Source: an uncultured Pseudomonadota bacterium
GTDB taxonomy: Bacteria > Pseudomonadota > Gammaproteobacteria > Burkholderiales > SG8-39
Reading direction: 5' to 3'
NCBI GenBank assembly: GCA_903829815.1
Contig: CAIKRR010000051.1
Span: forward strand, 1 to 32,519
DNA length: 32,519 nucleotides
Made by a program: the position numbers and the translations under genes. The notes beneath the pieces are model-generated. The model searched no databases and was not told the origin of the DNA. It worked only from the letters and a program-made list of their open reading frames with translations. Numbering within the stretch: the first letter of the stretch is position 1; every line of letters begins with the position of its first letter. Below are positions 7,840-15,918 of the stretch, piece by piece.

Positions 7840-9662
7840 CAGCTGCAGACGCTGCATCCCGGTGCCCACACGTACTTGATGTAGATCGGAATACCGCCCG
7901 TGGTGCTGCCACCGATCGCGAGGCTCCGGTAAGTGTCGGTGGTGGCGTCGATGGTTGCACCGATTGGGACGCTGATCGAACTGCCGCTCAGCACGAAACG
8001 CGCGGTCGTGACGGGCGAGCCGTTGCTCGGCCCGCTGGTGAGCGAGATCGACTGCACCAGGGTACCGGCAGGAATGTTGACGGAGAGGCTCGGGTTCGGA
8101 AGGTTCGTCACGGTTGACAGAACCGCCCTGGCATTGGTCACCGCAGGCAGTGCCGCGCTGGTGAGGATGGCCGACGCGGGTGAGACGTAGGGACCCCTGA
8201 GCTTCAGGTAGACCGTCTTCCTCACCGTGTCGGTTTCGTCCAGCATCTTCACCTGGATCGGATCGGGGTTGCCGTTGTAGAAATCACTGGCCGACTGGAT
8301 GCCGGCCGCCGCGTAGCTGAGGGCGGGCAGCGTGTTGGTGCTGTTTGCGATGTAGTAGAAACCCGAATAGTTGCTCGTCGCCATCTTCATGTCGAGCAGA
8401 TGGCTGCAGGTCTGGTTTGCGTCACACAGGTTGAATTGCAGCGTGCGAATGGAATAGGGGGTTCCGCTCACCGTAATGTCATACATGGCCTGGCCCGAAT
8501 GCCCGAACGAGTCGCCGCTGGCCTTGAAGAAGAGGCCCGCAACCGGTGCGTACTGTCCGCCGGTCTGGGTGGTTACTGCGGCCACCGTGCCCATGTTCGA
8601 ATCGTCGACCCGGGGCTGAAAGGTGATCTGCGAGCCCACCTGGATCCAGAAGGGCAACTGGTCACCGATCATGAGGCAATGGCCATCCGAGTCGGTGTTG
8701 AAGGCCATCATCATGGCGCCCGCGTACTGATTCGTCGCGGTGTTGTAGAGGAAGAACTGGAAGAGGTAGTTGCCGTTCGCATCGCGACCCGCGAACGTTG
8801 GCGCGTTGAACGTCGCCGACACGGCCCCCAGCCGGCCTGCCAACGCCGTCCGATAGCTCGCCGCCTGCAGACCTGCGTTCAGGAAGTTCGGGTGGTAGAG
8901 CGTCGCATCGGTCGTGATGCTGGTGCTGGTCATGCTGTTGATGATCGAGGAGCACGCGACGATCGGCACCGAATTGATGAGGTCGATCTGGGGTTGCGTG
9001 ATCGCAATCGCCGAGGTGTCAAGACTCGCCAGGGTGAAACTCTTGCACGCGTTCGATATCTTGGTACACAGCGTCGGATTACCCGCCGGGTCGAACCGGA
9101 TCGCCATGGCGTCCATGAGCAGGTCGATGCCGGTGTGATTCGTGGCGAACGATGCGGCGAGCAGATCGATGTTCGACGCCACATTGAATGCTGAAAAGAT
9201 GTTCGCGAAGATCGCGTTGACGGCGCCCTTCGCGCTGGCAATCGATGACGGCGTGACTTGCGCACTCGCGGTAATGCTCGAAGGGTCTGCGTTCGCGGCG
9301 ATGGCAAGGACGAAGGTGCTGAGCGGATTCACGGGCGCATGGGTCTGCGCGCTGCTGGCGATGTAGCCGTAATTGACCTTCGAGGCGTCGAGCGACTGGG
9401 CCTTCACCAGTGCCGGGAACGTGATGCCGACCGGTATCGGGACCGCGCCGTTGATGTCGGCCGTCTGCGTCGCCTGGGTCGAGTCGACCAGGCTGCTGAT
9501 GGTGATCTGCGCGTAGGACATCGCTGATCCGTCGGCGGCGACCACCGTGCCGGTCGATGTCTGGTTGCCGCCGCCCGAGCCGCCGCCGCCGCCGCCGCCG
9601 CAACTCGCGAGCAATGCCGCGGCCATCACGATTGCTACGGTCGTCAGAAATCGAGTCGCCAT
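7839..9662 (-). CDS. Large secreted lipoprotein of unknown function
   Basis: A 607-residue protein starting MATRFLTTVAIVMAAALLASC, a textbook lipoprotein signal with the acylated cysteine at position 21. A flexible Gly-rich linker follows (seven Gly, Ser, three Gly). After the linker, residues about 33-110 look like a carboxypeptidase-regulatory or Ig-like beta domain (TGTVVAADGSAMSYAQITI). The remainder is rich in Ser, Thr, Ala and Asn, as expected for an outer-surface or periplasmic beta-structured protein. It ends in a Cys pair (CSVCS). I do not recognise a catalytic motif. GGAGA six bases before the ATG supports this start rather than one 34 codons upstream. It appears to be its own transcription unit. 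Confidence 0.8.
   Translation of the reverse strand: MATRFLTTVAIVMAAALLASCGGGGGGGSGGGNQTSTGTVVAADGSAMSYAQITISSLVDSTQATQTADINGAVPIPVGITFPALVKAQSLDASKVNYGYIASSAQTHAPVNPLSTFVLAIAANADPSSITASAQVTPSSIASAKGAVNAIFANIFSAFNVASNIDLLAASFATNHTGIDLLMDAMAIRFDPAGNPTLCTKISNACKSFTLASLDTSAIAITQPQIDLINSVPIVACSSIINSMTSTSITTDATLYHPNFLNAGLQAASYRTALAGRLGAVSATFNAPTFAGRDANGNYLFQFFLYNTATNQYAGAMMMAFNTDSDGHCLMIGDQLPFWIQVGSQITFQPRVDDSNMGTVAAVTTQTGGQYAPVAGLFFKASGDSFGHSGQAMYDITVSGTPYSIRTLQFNLCDANQTCSHLLDMKMATSNYSGFYYIANSTNTLPALSYAAAGIQSASDFYNGNPDPIQVKMLDETDTVRKTVYLKLRGPYVSPASAILTSAALPAVTNARAVLSTVTNLPNPSLSVNIPAGTLVQSISLTSGPSNGSPVTTARFVLSGSSISVPIGATIDATTDTYRSLAIGGSTTGGIPIYIKYVWAPGCSVCS
9579..9599. repeat. GGC triplet run encoding a seven-glycine linker
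   Basis: Seven identical GCC triplets on the plus strand (GGC on the coding strand) encode consecutive glycines directly after the lipidated cysteine of the large lipoprotein. All seven use the same codon, so the tract can expand or contract in frame by slippage, changing tether length between the membrane anchor and the folded domain. Confidence 0.85.
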
Positions 9663-9829
9663 GCCTGTCTCCGGATGGGAATGGGAAAGGGTGTCAGCCG
9701 GTGGGTCGTGCAGCGGCTGACATCTGCAGGGCGATACGCCGGTTTCTTGTGACACCCATTGCACCGGTGAGCGACGGTTTGCCAGAAAGCCCTTGATGCG
9801 TCAAGGCGACGGGTGCCACACCCCGCGGG

Positions 9830-10507
9830 TCAGAGTCCGTTCAGGTACTCGAGCGTACTTGCCAGCGTCACGACATCACCGTACTTCTGGTCGACATCGA
9901 AGAGGTTCGATTCGAGTACGGCCGGGGTGCGGTCGGCAACGGCTTCGCGCACGATCATGCAGCGGATGTCGCGCATGAAGCCGTCGGTGGCGGTGGCCCG
10001 CACGCAACCGCTCATGCTGGTGCCGCAGATGAGCAGCGTGTCGATCTGTCGTACGCCGAGGAACACTTCGAGGTCGGTGCGAAAGAACGCGCTCGGACGC
10101 CACTTGTTGATGACGCGGTCACCCGGTTGCGGGGTCAGTTCATCGATGATGTCTGCGCCGCGCCCGCCCTCGATCTGCACGCCGCGCAGGCCGTGATGCT
10201 TCATCTTCAGTCGCCACAAGCCGGCGCTCGATCCGTCCGCCGCCACCAGTCCACGGGTATAGATCACCGGCACCTGATGCGCGCGTGCGGCCTGCGACAA
10301 CTGCTTGATGGGCTCGTAGGTCGAGGTAATCGACGGGTAGAGCGTGGTCGGCGCATCCGGCTCGCAGAAGTCGTTCTGCATGTCGATGAGCAGAAGCGCC
10401 GGGCGCTGGCCGAACCCGATGCGTTGCCCGAGGCCTTGCCGGGCATAGAGTTCGTTCGAGGCGGCGTCGGGCCGCGTGGCGCTTGAGGGTGCTGCGGTGT
10501 TGCTCAC
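9830..10507 (-). CDS. Isochorismatase-family amidohydrolase (N-carbamoylsarcosine/maleamate amidase-like)
   Basis: A 225-residue cysteine hydrolase with the full catalytic triad: Asp42 in LLLIDMQNDF, Lys135 in INKWRPSAF and nucleophile Cys168 in GTSMSGCVRATATDGF. The SAFFRTDLEVFL segment and the end (NLFDVDQKYGDVV) match the branch containing N-carbamoylsarcosine amidase and maleamate amidohydrolase (NicF) rather than true isochorismatases, so an amide or carbamoyl substrate is expected. I chose the GTG at 10507 because it has GGAG eight bases upstream and leaves a natural N-terminus; the open frame extends 133 codons further but overlaps the MAPEG gene and is Arg/Pro-rich. A maleamate-type activity would suit a pathway ending in cleavage of a pyridine or aminophenol ring. 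Confidence 0.9.
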   Translation of the reverse strand: MSNTAAPSSATRPDAASNELYARQGLGQRIGFGQRPALLLIDMQNDFCEPDAPTTLYPSITSTYEPIKQLSQAARAHQVPVIYTRGLVAADGSSAGLWRLKMKHHGLRGVQIEGGRGADIIDELTPQPGDRVINKWRPSAFFRTDLEVFLGVRQIDTLLICGTSMSGCVRATATDGFMRDIRCMIVREAVADRTPAVLESNLFDVDQKYGDVVTLASTLEYLNGL

Positions 10508-10577
10508 GGTCGGATCTCCGGGTGCGTGTGTCTGGCCAGCGGCGCGAGTATCGCCGATCGACGGGGCGGCGGGCAGC

Positions 10578-10952
10578 TCAGAACGCCAGCCAGTAGAGCC
10601 GCACGACCGCGGCCAGGCCCGCCATCCAGACGATCGAGCGCAGGCTTGCCCGGTTGCTGATGTAGCAGTAGATGTAGAGGACACGCATCGCGATGAAGAA
10701 CCAGCAGGTGACGGCCACGACCTGCGGGTCGGGTTCGGCCTGCAGGGCGAGGAGCACCCCTGCGGCAAAGAGCGCAAACGCTTCGAAACTGTTCTGCTGG
10801 GCCGCGTTGGCGCGCGCGCGCAGGCCGGCCTGCTTCTCGAGCCAGGCCCTCGGGTTGGCGTTGTCGTAGTCCTTGGCGCCCCACTTCGAGAAGCCTGCAC
10901 AGACAATCGGCAGGAGGCCGGCGATCAGGACGGCAAGGGCTGCCTGGTTCAT
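10578..10952 (-). CDS. MAPEG-family integral membrane protein
   Basis: A 124-residue, four-helix membrane protein. Hydrophobic spans lie at about residues 4-21, 57-70, 78-98 and 106-122. The segment KDYDNANPRAWLEKQ followed by RANAAQQNSFEAFALF, with the conserved Arg/Asn/Gln/Glu pattern, is characteristic of the MAPEG family (membrane-associated proteins in eicosanoid and glutathione metabolism). Bacterial members often have unknown substrates; some are glutathione transferases. The ATG has CGGAG nine bases upstream. It is the most upstream gene of the leftward block, diverging from the Rieske operon, and precedes the amidohydrolase by 70 bp. Confidence 0.88.
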   Translation of the reverse strand: MNQAALAVLIAGLLPIVCAGFSKWGAKDYDNANPRAWLEKQAGLRARANAAQQNSFEAFALFAAGVLLALQAEPDPQVVAVTCWFFIAMRVLYIYCYISNRASLRSIVWMAGLAAVVRLYWLAF

Positions 10953-11015
10953 GGGGTGTGCTCCGGTGGATGGATGGCTGTAATGCTACCGCCAGCAAGG
11001 GGTGGCCGGGCAGTG

Positions 11016-11123
11016 TCACGGCTCGTGCCTGGGCCCGATCGAGACGCCATGCCTTTCGGCATTCTTTCGGGCGGTGCCAGCGTCCCAGTCAAAGCCCTGA
11101 ATGGTTTCAAGGTCGACCCTGTG
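11016..11123 (-). pseudogene. brnT: Remnant of a BrnT-family toxin gene
   Basis: On the minus strand, the reading frame ending at 11016 encodes about 35 residues whose middle part, IQGFDWDAGTARKNAERHGV, matches the conserved opening of BrnT-type ribonuclease toxins (pattern F-[DE]-W-D-x-x-K-x-x-x-N-x-x-K/R-H-G-V-S). After GVS the match stops and a stop codon follows within eight codons. Full BrnT proteins are about 90 residues, so roughly two thirds are missing. No in-frame ATG, GTG or TTG sits at the expected start. No BrnA antitoxin gene is recognisable nearby. This is therefore a decayed fragment, not a working toxin. Confidence 0.55.
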
Positions 11124-11142
11124 TATATCAGCATTACATACA
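11122..11142. promoter_or_regulatory. AT-rich imperfect palindrome (TGTAT-N11-ATACA)
   Basis: Two 5-bp inverted arms, TGTAT at 11122-11126 and ATACA at 11138-11142, flank an 11-bp spacer in the only AT-rich stretch of the divergent intergenic region. The spacing of one helical turn between short arms resembles operators for dimeric regulators. It may belong to the adjacent toxin remnant or control the oxygenase operon. Support is sequence shape only. Confidence 0.22.
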
Positions 11143-11316
11143 AATCGGGTCGAACTGCTGCTTGCGTAATGTGATGAAGCTTGATGGCACTGTCTACGGT
11201 GGCTGCTTGCAAGCCGCCGTGATCGCACCCGCCCTTCCGGTTGCGCTAGACTCGGCTGTGGCAGTTGCGGCACCGACTCGCAGCGCCTGGAGACACGCAG
11301 CAGAAGGAGGGGTGGC

Positions 11317-12363
11317 ATGCAATACCTTCGCAACACCTGGTACGTGGCCATGTGGTCGCAGGACCTTCAGCCCGGGCAGGTGGTCGGGCGCACGTATCTG
11401 AACGAGCCGGTCGTGCTCTATCGCGGCACCGATGGCGTGGTGGCTGCCCTGGCCGACCGCTGTGTGCACCGATTTGCGCCCTTGAGTCTTGGCAAGGTCG
11501 TCGAGGGCTGTCGCATCGCCTGCGGCTACCATGGCCTGCAATTTGATGCGAGTGGTGCCTGCGTGAAGAACCCGCACGGACACCAGCGCATTCCACCCGC
11601 GTCCAGCGTGCGCAGTTATCCGGTGGTTGAACGCCATTCGGCGATCTGGATCTGGATGGGTGATCAGGCCGCTGACCCGTCGGTGATTCCCGACTTCGGC
11701 ATGCTCGACGAGGGGTCGGGCCACGAGGTGAGCCGGCGCGACTGGTTGCGCATGGACGCCAGCCACGAGCTCATCGTCGACAACCTCATGGACCTGAGCC
11801 ACACCGCCTTCCTGCACGAGGGCATTCTGGGCAACGCCGAAACGGTGCCCTCCGAAATCACCTTCGAGAGTACGCCCACCAGCGTGAAGGTGGGCCGCAA
11901 TGCGCCTGACGTACCCATTCCGGGTTTCTTCGACCTCATGTATCGGCGCGATGGGCGTCGCGTGAACTACTGGGCCGACATCCGCTGGATGGTGCCCGCC
12001 TGCCTCATCAACGACACCGGCGTCACCGATGTCGGGGCCCCGCGCTCGTCCGGTACCGGCATCTATGGCATGCACTTTCTGACCCCCGAGACCGACACGA
12101 CCTGCTGGTACCACTTTGCCGCTGCGCGTCAGAACCCGATTGCCTGGGGTGAGCCGGTGGATACCGAAATCCGCGAGAAGATTGCCGAGCTGCGTCGCTA
12201 TGCCTTCGAGGAGCAGGATCAGGTGATGATCCGCGCGCAGCAGCAGAGCATCCTTTCGGCAGACCCGGCGCAGAAGCCGGTGATTCTCGAGAACGACATC
12301 GGGGTCGAGCGCTACAAGCGCATCCTGCAGGGCCTCATGCGTGCCGAGCGAGCCCCGGCATGA
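11317..12363 (+). CDS. Rieske non-heme iron oxygenase, vanillate O-demethylase (VanA)-like
   Basis: A 348-residue oxygenase subunit. The N-terminal Rieske domain binds a 2Fe-2S cluster through C49 and H51 (DRCVHRFAPL) and C69 and H72 (CGYHG). The catalytic domain has the mononuclear-iron motif DNLMDLSHTAFLH (D159, H162, H167) and the bridging aspartate. Length and the opening QYLRNTWYVAMWS are typical of VanA-type enzymes, which oxidatively demethylate methoxy-aromatics. Such enzymes need an FNR-type reductase (VanB), which is absent here. AGGAGG lies just upstream of the ATG. It is the first gene of the plus-strand operon and overlaps the aldo/keto reductase by 4 bp (ATGA). Confidence 0.93.
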   Translation: MQYLRNTWYVAMWSQDLQPGQVVGRTYLNEPVVLYRGTDGVVAALADRCVHRFAPLSLGKVVEGCRIACGYHGLQFDASGACVKNPHGHQRIPPASSVRSYPVVERHSAIWIWMGDQAADPSVIPDFGMLDEGSGHEVSRRDWLRMDASHELIVDNLMDLSHTAFLHEGILGNAETVPSEITFESTPTSVKVGRNAPDVPIPGFFDLMYRRDGRRVNYWADIRWMVPACLINDTGVTDVGAPRSSGTGIYGMHFLTPETDTTCWYHFAAARQNPIAWGEPVDTEIREKIAELRRYAFEEQDQVMIRAQQQSILSADPAQKPVILENDIGVERYKRILQGLMRAERAPA

Positions 12364-13379
12364 ACTATCGCAAGCTGGGTCGCAGCGGGCTGGCGGTTTC
12401 ACCCCTGTGTCTGGGGATGATGTCCTATGGCAGCCGACAGTGGCAGCCCTGGGTGCTCGACAAGTCGGAGGCTCGCGCCTTCGTGCGTCAGGCACTCGAT
12501 GCCGGCATCAATTTCTTCGACACCGCCGACTTCTACTCGGCGGGGCAGAGCGAAGTGGCCCTGGGCGATGCCATCCGCGGGCTGGTGGCGCGCGACGAAC
12601 TGGTGATTTCCTCCAAGTGCGGCTTGCCGATGGGGGCCGATGCCAATGCGCGCGGTGGGTCGCGCAAGCACGTGCACGCGAGCATCGATGCGTCGTTGAA
12701 GCGACTGGGTGTCGATCACCTCGACCTCTACCTCATGCATGTGTGGGACGGCGCCACACCGGTCGAGGAAACCGTCGAAGCGCTGCACGATCTGGTGCGT
12801 GCCGGAAAGATCCTGCACTTTGGCGCATCGAACTACATGACCTGGCAGCTCGCGGTGGCGCAGCGTGCGGCGCTGTCGCAAGGGCGGCGCGGCTTCACCA
12901 CGATGCAGCTGCAGATCAACCTCGCTTATCGCGAGGAAGAGCGCGACATGCTGCCGTTTTGCGAGCATGAGGGCATTGGCGTGATGGTGTTCAGCCCGCT
13001 CGCGCGCGGCTGGCTGGTCAATGGTGATGGCGAGGCGGCTACGCTGACCGAGCGCGAGCGCATCCGGGTCGAGCGTGATGCCAAGGCAAGGTTTCTCTAC
13101 GGCTCGAGCGCTGACCACGCGGTGCGTGCGCGCCTGCTTGAAGTGGCCGGGCGTCTGGGTTTGCCCCCGGGGCGGGTGGCTCTGGCCTGGGTGTTGTCGC
13201 GGCCGCAGGTGAGTTCGGTGCTGGTCGGTGCGCTCGAGCCGCGGCATCTCGAGGAGGCGCTGGCAGCGCTCGAGGTGCAGCTCTCACCCGAGGACTCTGC
13301 GCTTCTCGCATCGGCCTACCAGCCGGGGCCGATCAAGTCGGATGCGCTCGATACGGTGCTCAAGCCGGCGGCGCGCTGA
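12360..13379 (+). CDS. Aldo/keto reductase
   Basis: A 339-residue NAD(P)H-dependent oxidoreductase of the AKR superfamily. The catalytic tetrad is complete: Asp54 (FFDTADFYS), Tyr59, Lys86 (ISSKCG) and His127 (YLMHVWD). The family signatures GASNYMTWQL and, near the C-terminus, VLVGALEPRHLEEAL (cofactor phosphate region) are present. It most resembles the YajO/Tas-like group acting on aldehydes or ketones. Its ATG overlaps the oxygenase stop, so it probably reduces or oxidises an aldehyde or ketone produced in the same pathway, for example after demethylation. The specific substrate is unknown. Confidence 0.93.
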   Translation: MNYRKLGRSGLAVSPLCLGMMSYGSRQWQPWVLDKSEARAFVRQALDAGINFFDTADFYSAGQSEVALGDAIRGLVARDELVISSKCGLPMGADANARGGSRKHVHASIDASLKRLGVDHLDLYLMHVWDGATPVEETVEALHDLVRAGKILHFGASNYMTWQLAVAQRAALSQGRRGFTTMQLQINLAYREEERDMLPFCEHEGIGVMVFSPLARGWLVNGDGEAATLTERERIRVERDAKARFLYGSSADHAVRARLLEVAGRLGLPPGRVALAWVLSRPQVSSVLVGALEPRHLEEALAALEVQLSPEDSALLASAYQPGPIKSDALDTVLKPAAR

Positions 13380-13458
13380 AAGCCACGTCCCATCACCCTG
13401 CCCTTGTCATGGCGTCTGCCGATTGACGGACGCCCGCAGGATTTCTTCAGGAGGTTGC

Positions 13459-14631
13459 ATGGCCCCGATCCGGAATCTGCTTGTGCGTGCTTCGTCAACC
13501 CTTCTCGTCGCGCTCGCGGCAGGCCTGCCCATCGAGCCGTGTCTGGCCCAACTCAAGGTGGGCGTCACGCTCTCGACCACGGGCGGGGCAGCCTCGCTCG
13601 GATCCATCGAGCGCAATGTGGCCAACCTCTGGCCGAAGACCCTCGGTGGAATGTCGGTGGAGTACATCGTGCTCGATGACGCGTCGGAGCCGAGCAACGC
13701 GGTGAAGAACGCGCGCCGGCTGGTCAGCGAAGACCGGGTCGATGTGATCTTCGGTTCGTCAACCTCGCCCAACTCGATCGCGATGGTGCCGGTGGCGGAG
13801 GAAACCGGCACACCGCTCATTTCGCTCGCCTCGGCGATGGCCATCGTGGCGCCGATGGACAAGGCGCGGCGCTGGGTCTTCAAGACCGTGCACAACGATT
13901 CCTCGATGATCGAGGCGGTGCTCGATGACATGCAGCGGCGTCAGGTGAAACGCCTGGGCTACATCGGCCTTGCTGATGCAACCGGTGAAGGCTATCTGGC
14001 CGCCTTGCAGACCATGGCCGCCAGTCGCGGCATCGAACTCGTGCGTATCGAAAAGTATAACCGTGCCGATACCAGCGTCACCGCGCAGGTGCTGCGGGTG
14101 ACGGCAGCCTCGCCCGAGGCCATCTTCGTGGCCTCGCTCGGTACGCCTGCGGCGCTTCCGCAGATCGAACTGGTATCGCGCGGCTACAAGGGCATGGTCT
14201 ATCACACCGGTGGCGTGGCCAACAACGACTTCCTGCGCGTGGCCGGGGCTGCGGCCGAGGGGCTGTATCTGCCGGTGGCAGGGTTGCTTGTGGCCGATCA
14301 GTTGCCCGACTCCAACCCGGTCCGCAAGGTGGCCCTTGCCCTGGCCACAAGCTACGAGGCTCGCTACGGCGCCGGCACCCGCAACATCTTCATCGCCTAC
14401 GCCCAGGATGCGCTGGTGCTCCTGCAGGCCGCATTGCCGGCGGCCTTGCGCAAGGGGCAGCCGGGCTCGCGCGAGTTTCGCGAGGCACTGCGCGATGCGC
14501 TCGAAGACATCCGGGGTGTGGTCGGCTCCAGTGGCGTCTACTCGATGTCGCCAACCGATCACGTCGGCCTCGATGCCAAGTCACTCTACATAGCCCAGGT
14601 TCGCAACGGGCGCTGGACCTTGCCGCAGTAG
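13459..14631 (+). CDS. Branched-chain-amino-acid-type periplasmic binding protein (copy 1)
   Basis: A 390-residue exported receptor of the LivK/Peripla_BP_6 type. A signal peptide of about 31 residues ends in CLA-Q, and the mature protein starts LKVGVTLSTTGGAASLG, the usual first strand and ligand loop. Other family features are IVLDDASEPSNAVKNARRL and SSTSPNSIAMVPVA. In Burkholderiales such receptors often bind aromatic acids rather than leucine. AGGAGG lies close before the ATG; the frame remains open 77 codons upstream but overlaps the reductase gene. It is strikingly similar to the next gene and is not accompanied by permease or ATPase genes. Confidence 0.92.
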   Translation: MAPIRNLLVRASSTLLVALAAGLPIEPCLAQLKVGVTLSTTGGAASLGSIERNVANLWPKTLGGMSVEYIVLDDASEPSNAVKNARRLVSEDRVDVIFGSSTSPNSIAMVPVAEETGTPLISLASAMAIVAPMDKARRWVFKTVHNDSSMIEAVLDDMQRRQVKRLGYIGLADATGEGYLAALQTMAASRGIELVRIEKYNRADTSVTAQVLRVTAASPEAIFVASLGTPAALPQIELVSRGYKGMVYHTGGVANNDFLRVAGAAAEGLYLPVAGLLVADQLPDSNPVRKVALALATSYEARYGAGTRNIFIAYAQDALVLLQAALPAALRKGQPGSREFREALRDALEDIRGVVGSSGVYSMSPTDHVGLDAKSLYIAQVRNGRWTLPQ

Positions 14632-14688
14632 ATCGACACATACCAGAAACAAGGCCGGGTACCTGCCCGTGCCACGAGGAGACAAGGA

Positions 14689-15918
14689 ATGGACAAAGGT
14701 TTCAGTGGTTTGAGCACACGCAGCGCCCCGAGGCGGCTTGGCCGGGCAAGACGGGCGCTGGCCGGTGCGCTGGGCATGGGGATGGCCCTGTCGATGGCAC
14801 TGGTTGTCGGCTTGGCCCAGGCCCAGGTGCGCGTCGGCGTGACGCTCTCGAGCACCGGGGCGGCTGCTTCTCTGGGGGTGGTCGAGCGCAATGTGTTCGA
14901 ACTCATGCCGCAGGAAATTGGCGGGCAGAAGATCGAGTACATCGTGCTTGACGATGGCGGCGACCCGGCGCAGGCCGTGCGCAACGCCCGCAAGCTCATC
15001 ACCGACGAGCGCGTCGACATTTTGCTGGGCGGTACCACCAGCCCCAATTGCCTGGCCATCGTGCCGGTGGCTGCAGAGCTCTCGGTGCCCTTCGTGGCGA
15101 TGGGCTCGGCAGCGGCCATCGTCGAACCCATGGATGCAAACCGGCGCTGGGTCTTCAAGACCGTGCACAACGACCAGATGATGGTCGAAGCCATCGTCGA
15201 GCACATGGTCAAGACCGGCATCAAGACGGTGGGCTACATTGGCCTGGCTGATGCCACCGGTGAGGGTTATCTGCGCGCCCTGCGGCCGCTCGCTGAACGC
15301 GCCGGTCTGCGCCTGGTCGCGGTCGAGAGCTACAACCGCACCGATACCAGCGTCACCGCGCAGGTGCTGCGCCTCACTATGGCCCGGCCCGATGCCATCT
15401 TCACAGCCTCGCTCGGCACCCCCGCAGCCCTGCCACAGATTGAAATCGTCAATCGCGGCTACACCGGGCGCCTCTATCAGAACCATGGTGTGGCCAATGC
15501 CGACTTCCTGCGCGTGGCCGGTGCCGCTGCCGAAGGACTCTACCTGCCGATCGGGCCGCTCCTTGTCGCCAGCCAGTTGCCCGAGGGCAATCCGGCGCGG
15601 CGACCCAGCCTCGACATCATCCAGCGCTATGAGGCCCGCTTCGGGGCGGGCTCGACCAACACCTTCATCTCGAACGCCTATGACGCCTGGCTCCTCTTTG
15701 CCAACGCACTGCCGCGGGCAGCAGCCTTGGCAAAGCCGGGCACACCGGCCTTTCGCGTCGCGCTGCGCGATGCGATCGAAGCCACCCGCGACTTCGCTGG
15801 CACCCAGGGTGTGTACACCATGAGCGCCACCGACCATGTCGGGCTCGATGCCCGCTCGCGACAGATCATCCGGGTCGTGAAAGGTCAGTGGAAACTGGTC
15901 GAACAGGACCGTCCGTGA
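14689..15918 (+). CDS. Branched-chain-amino-acid-type periplasmic binding protein (copy 2)
   Basis: A 409-residue paralogue of the preceding gene. The signal region is longer and Arg-rich (APRRLGRARR before a hydrophobic segment, cleavage after AQA near residue 46). The mature part begins VRVGVTLSSTGAAASLG and follows copy 1 nearly residue for residue, including WVFKTVHND, YIGLADATGEGYL, DTSVTAQVLR and SLGTPAALPQIE. GAGGAG eight bases before the ATG supports the start. The last codons overlap the homogentisate dioxygenase start by 4 bp, tying this receptor to ring cleavage. It is likely a receptor for an aromatic acid, perhaps with different ligand range from copy 1; that is inference. Confidence 0.92.
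   Translation: MDKGFSGLSTRSAPRRLGRARRALAGALGMGMALSMALVVGLAQAQVRVGVTLSSTGAAASLGVVERNVFELMPQEIGGQKIEYIVLDDGGDPAQAVRNARKLITDERVDILLGGTTSPNCLAIVPVAAELSVPFVAMGSAAAIVEPMDANRRWVFKTVHNDQMMVEAIVEHMVKTGIKTVGYIGLADATGEGYLRALRPLAERAGLRLVAVESYNRTDTSVTAQVLRLTMARPDAIFTASLGTPAALPQIEIVNRGYTGRLYQNHGVANADFLRVAGAAAEGLYLPIGPLLVASQLPEGNPARRPSLDIIQRYEARFGAGSTNTFISNAYDAWLLFANALPRAAALAKPGTPAFRVALRDAIEATRDFAGTQGVYTMSATDHVGLDARSRQIIRVVKGQWKLVEQDRP

Larger units (their letters stand above)
10953..11316. other. Divergent intergenic region holding a toxin-gene remnant
   Basis: This 364-bp gap separates the leftward MAPEG gene from the rightward Rieske-oxygenase operon, so promoters for both should lie here. Its left half contains a broken BrnT-like coding fragment on the minus strand (listed separately) and a small AT-rich island near 11120-11148, in contrast to the GC-rich surroundings. 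I see no convincing -35/-10 pair for the oxygenase operon and no intact gene. The ribosome site AGGAGG for the first oxygenase gene is at about 11305-11311. Confidence 0.6.

Noticed and set aside
10508-10906. Upstream extension of the isochorismatase-type gene by 133 codons
   Set aside because: The extension overlaps the MAPEG gene, has Arg/Ser/Pro-rich noise composition, and the GTG at 10507 has its own ribosome site.
11241-11252. TAGACT hexamer as a -10 box for the Rieske operon
   Set aside because: No acceptable -35 sequence lies 16-18 bases upstream; the nearest TTGCAA is 34 bases away.
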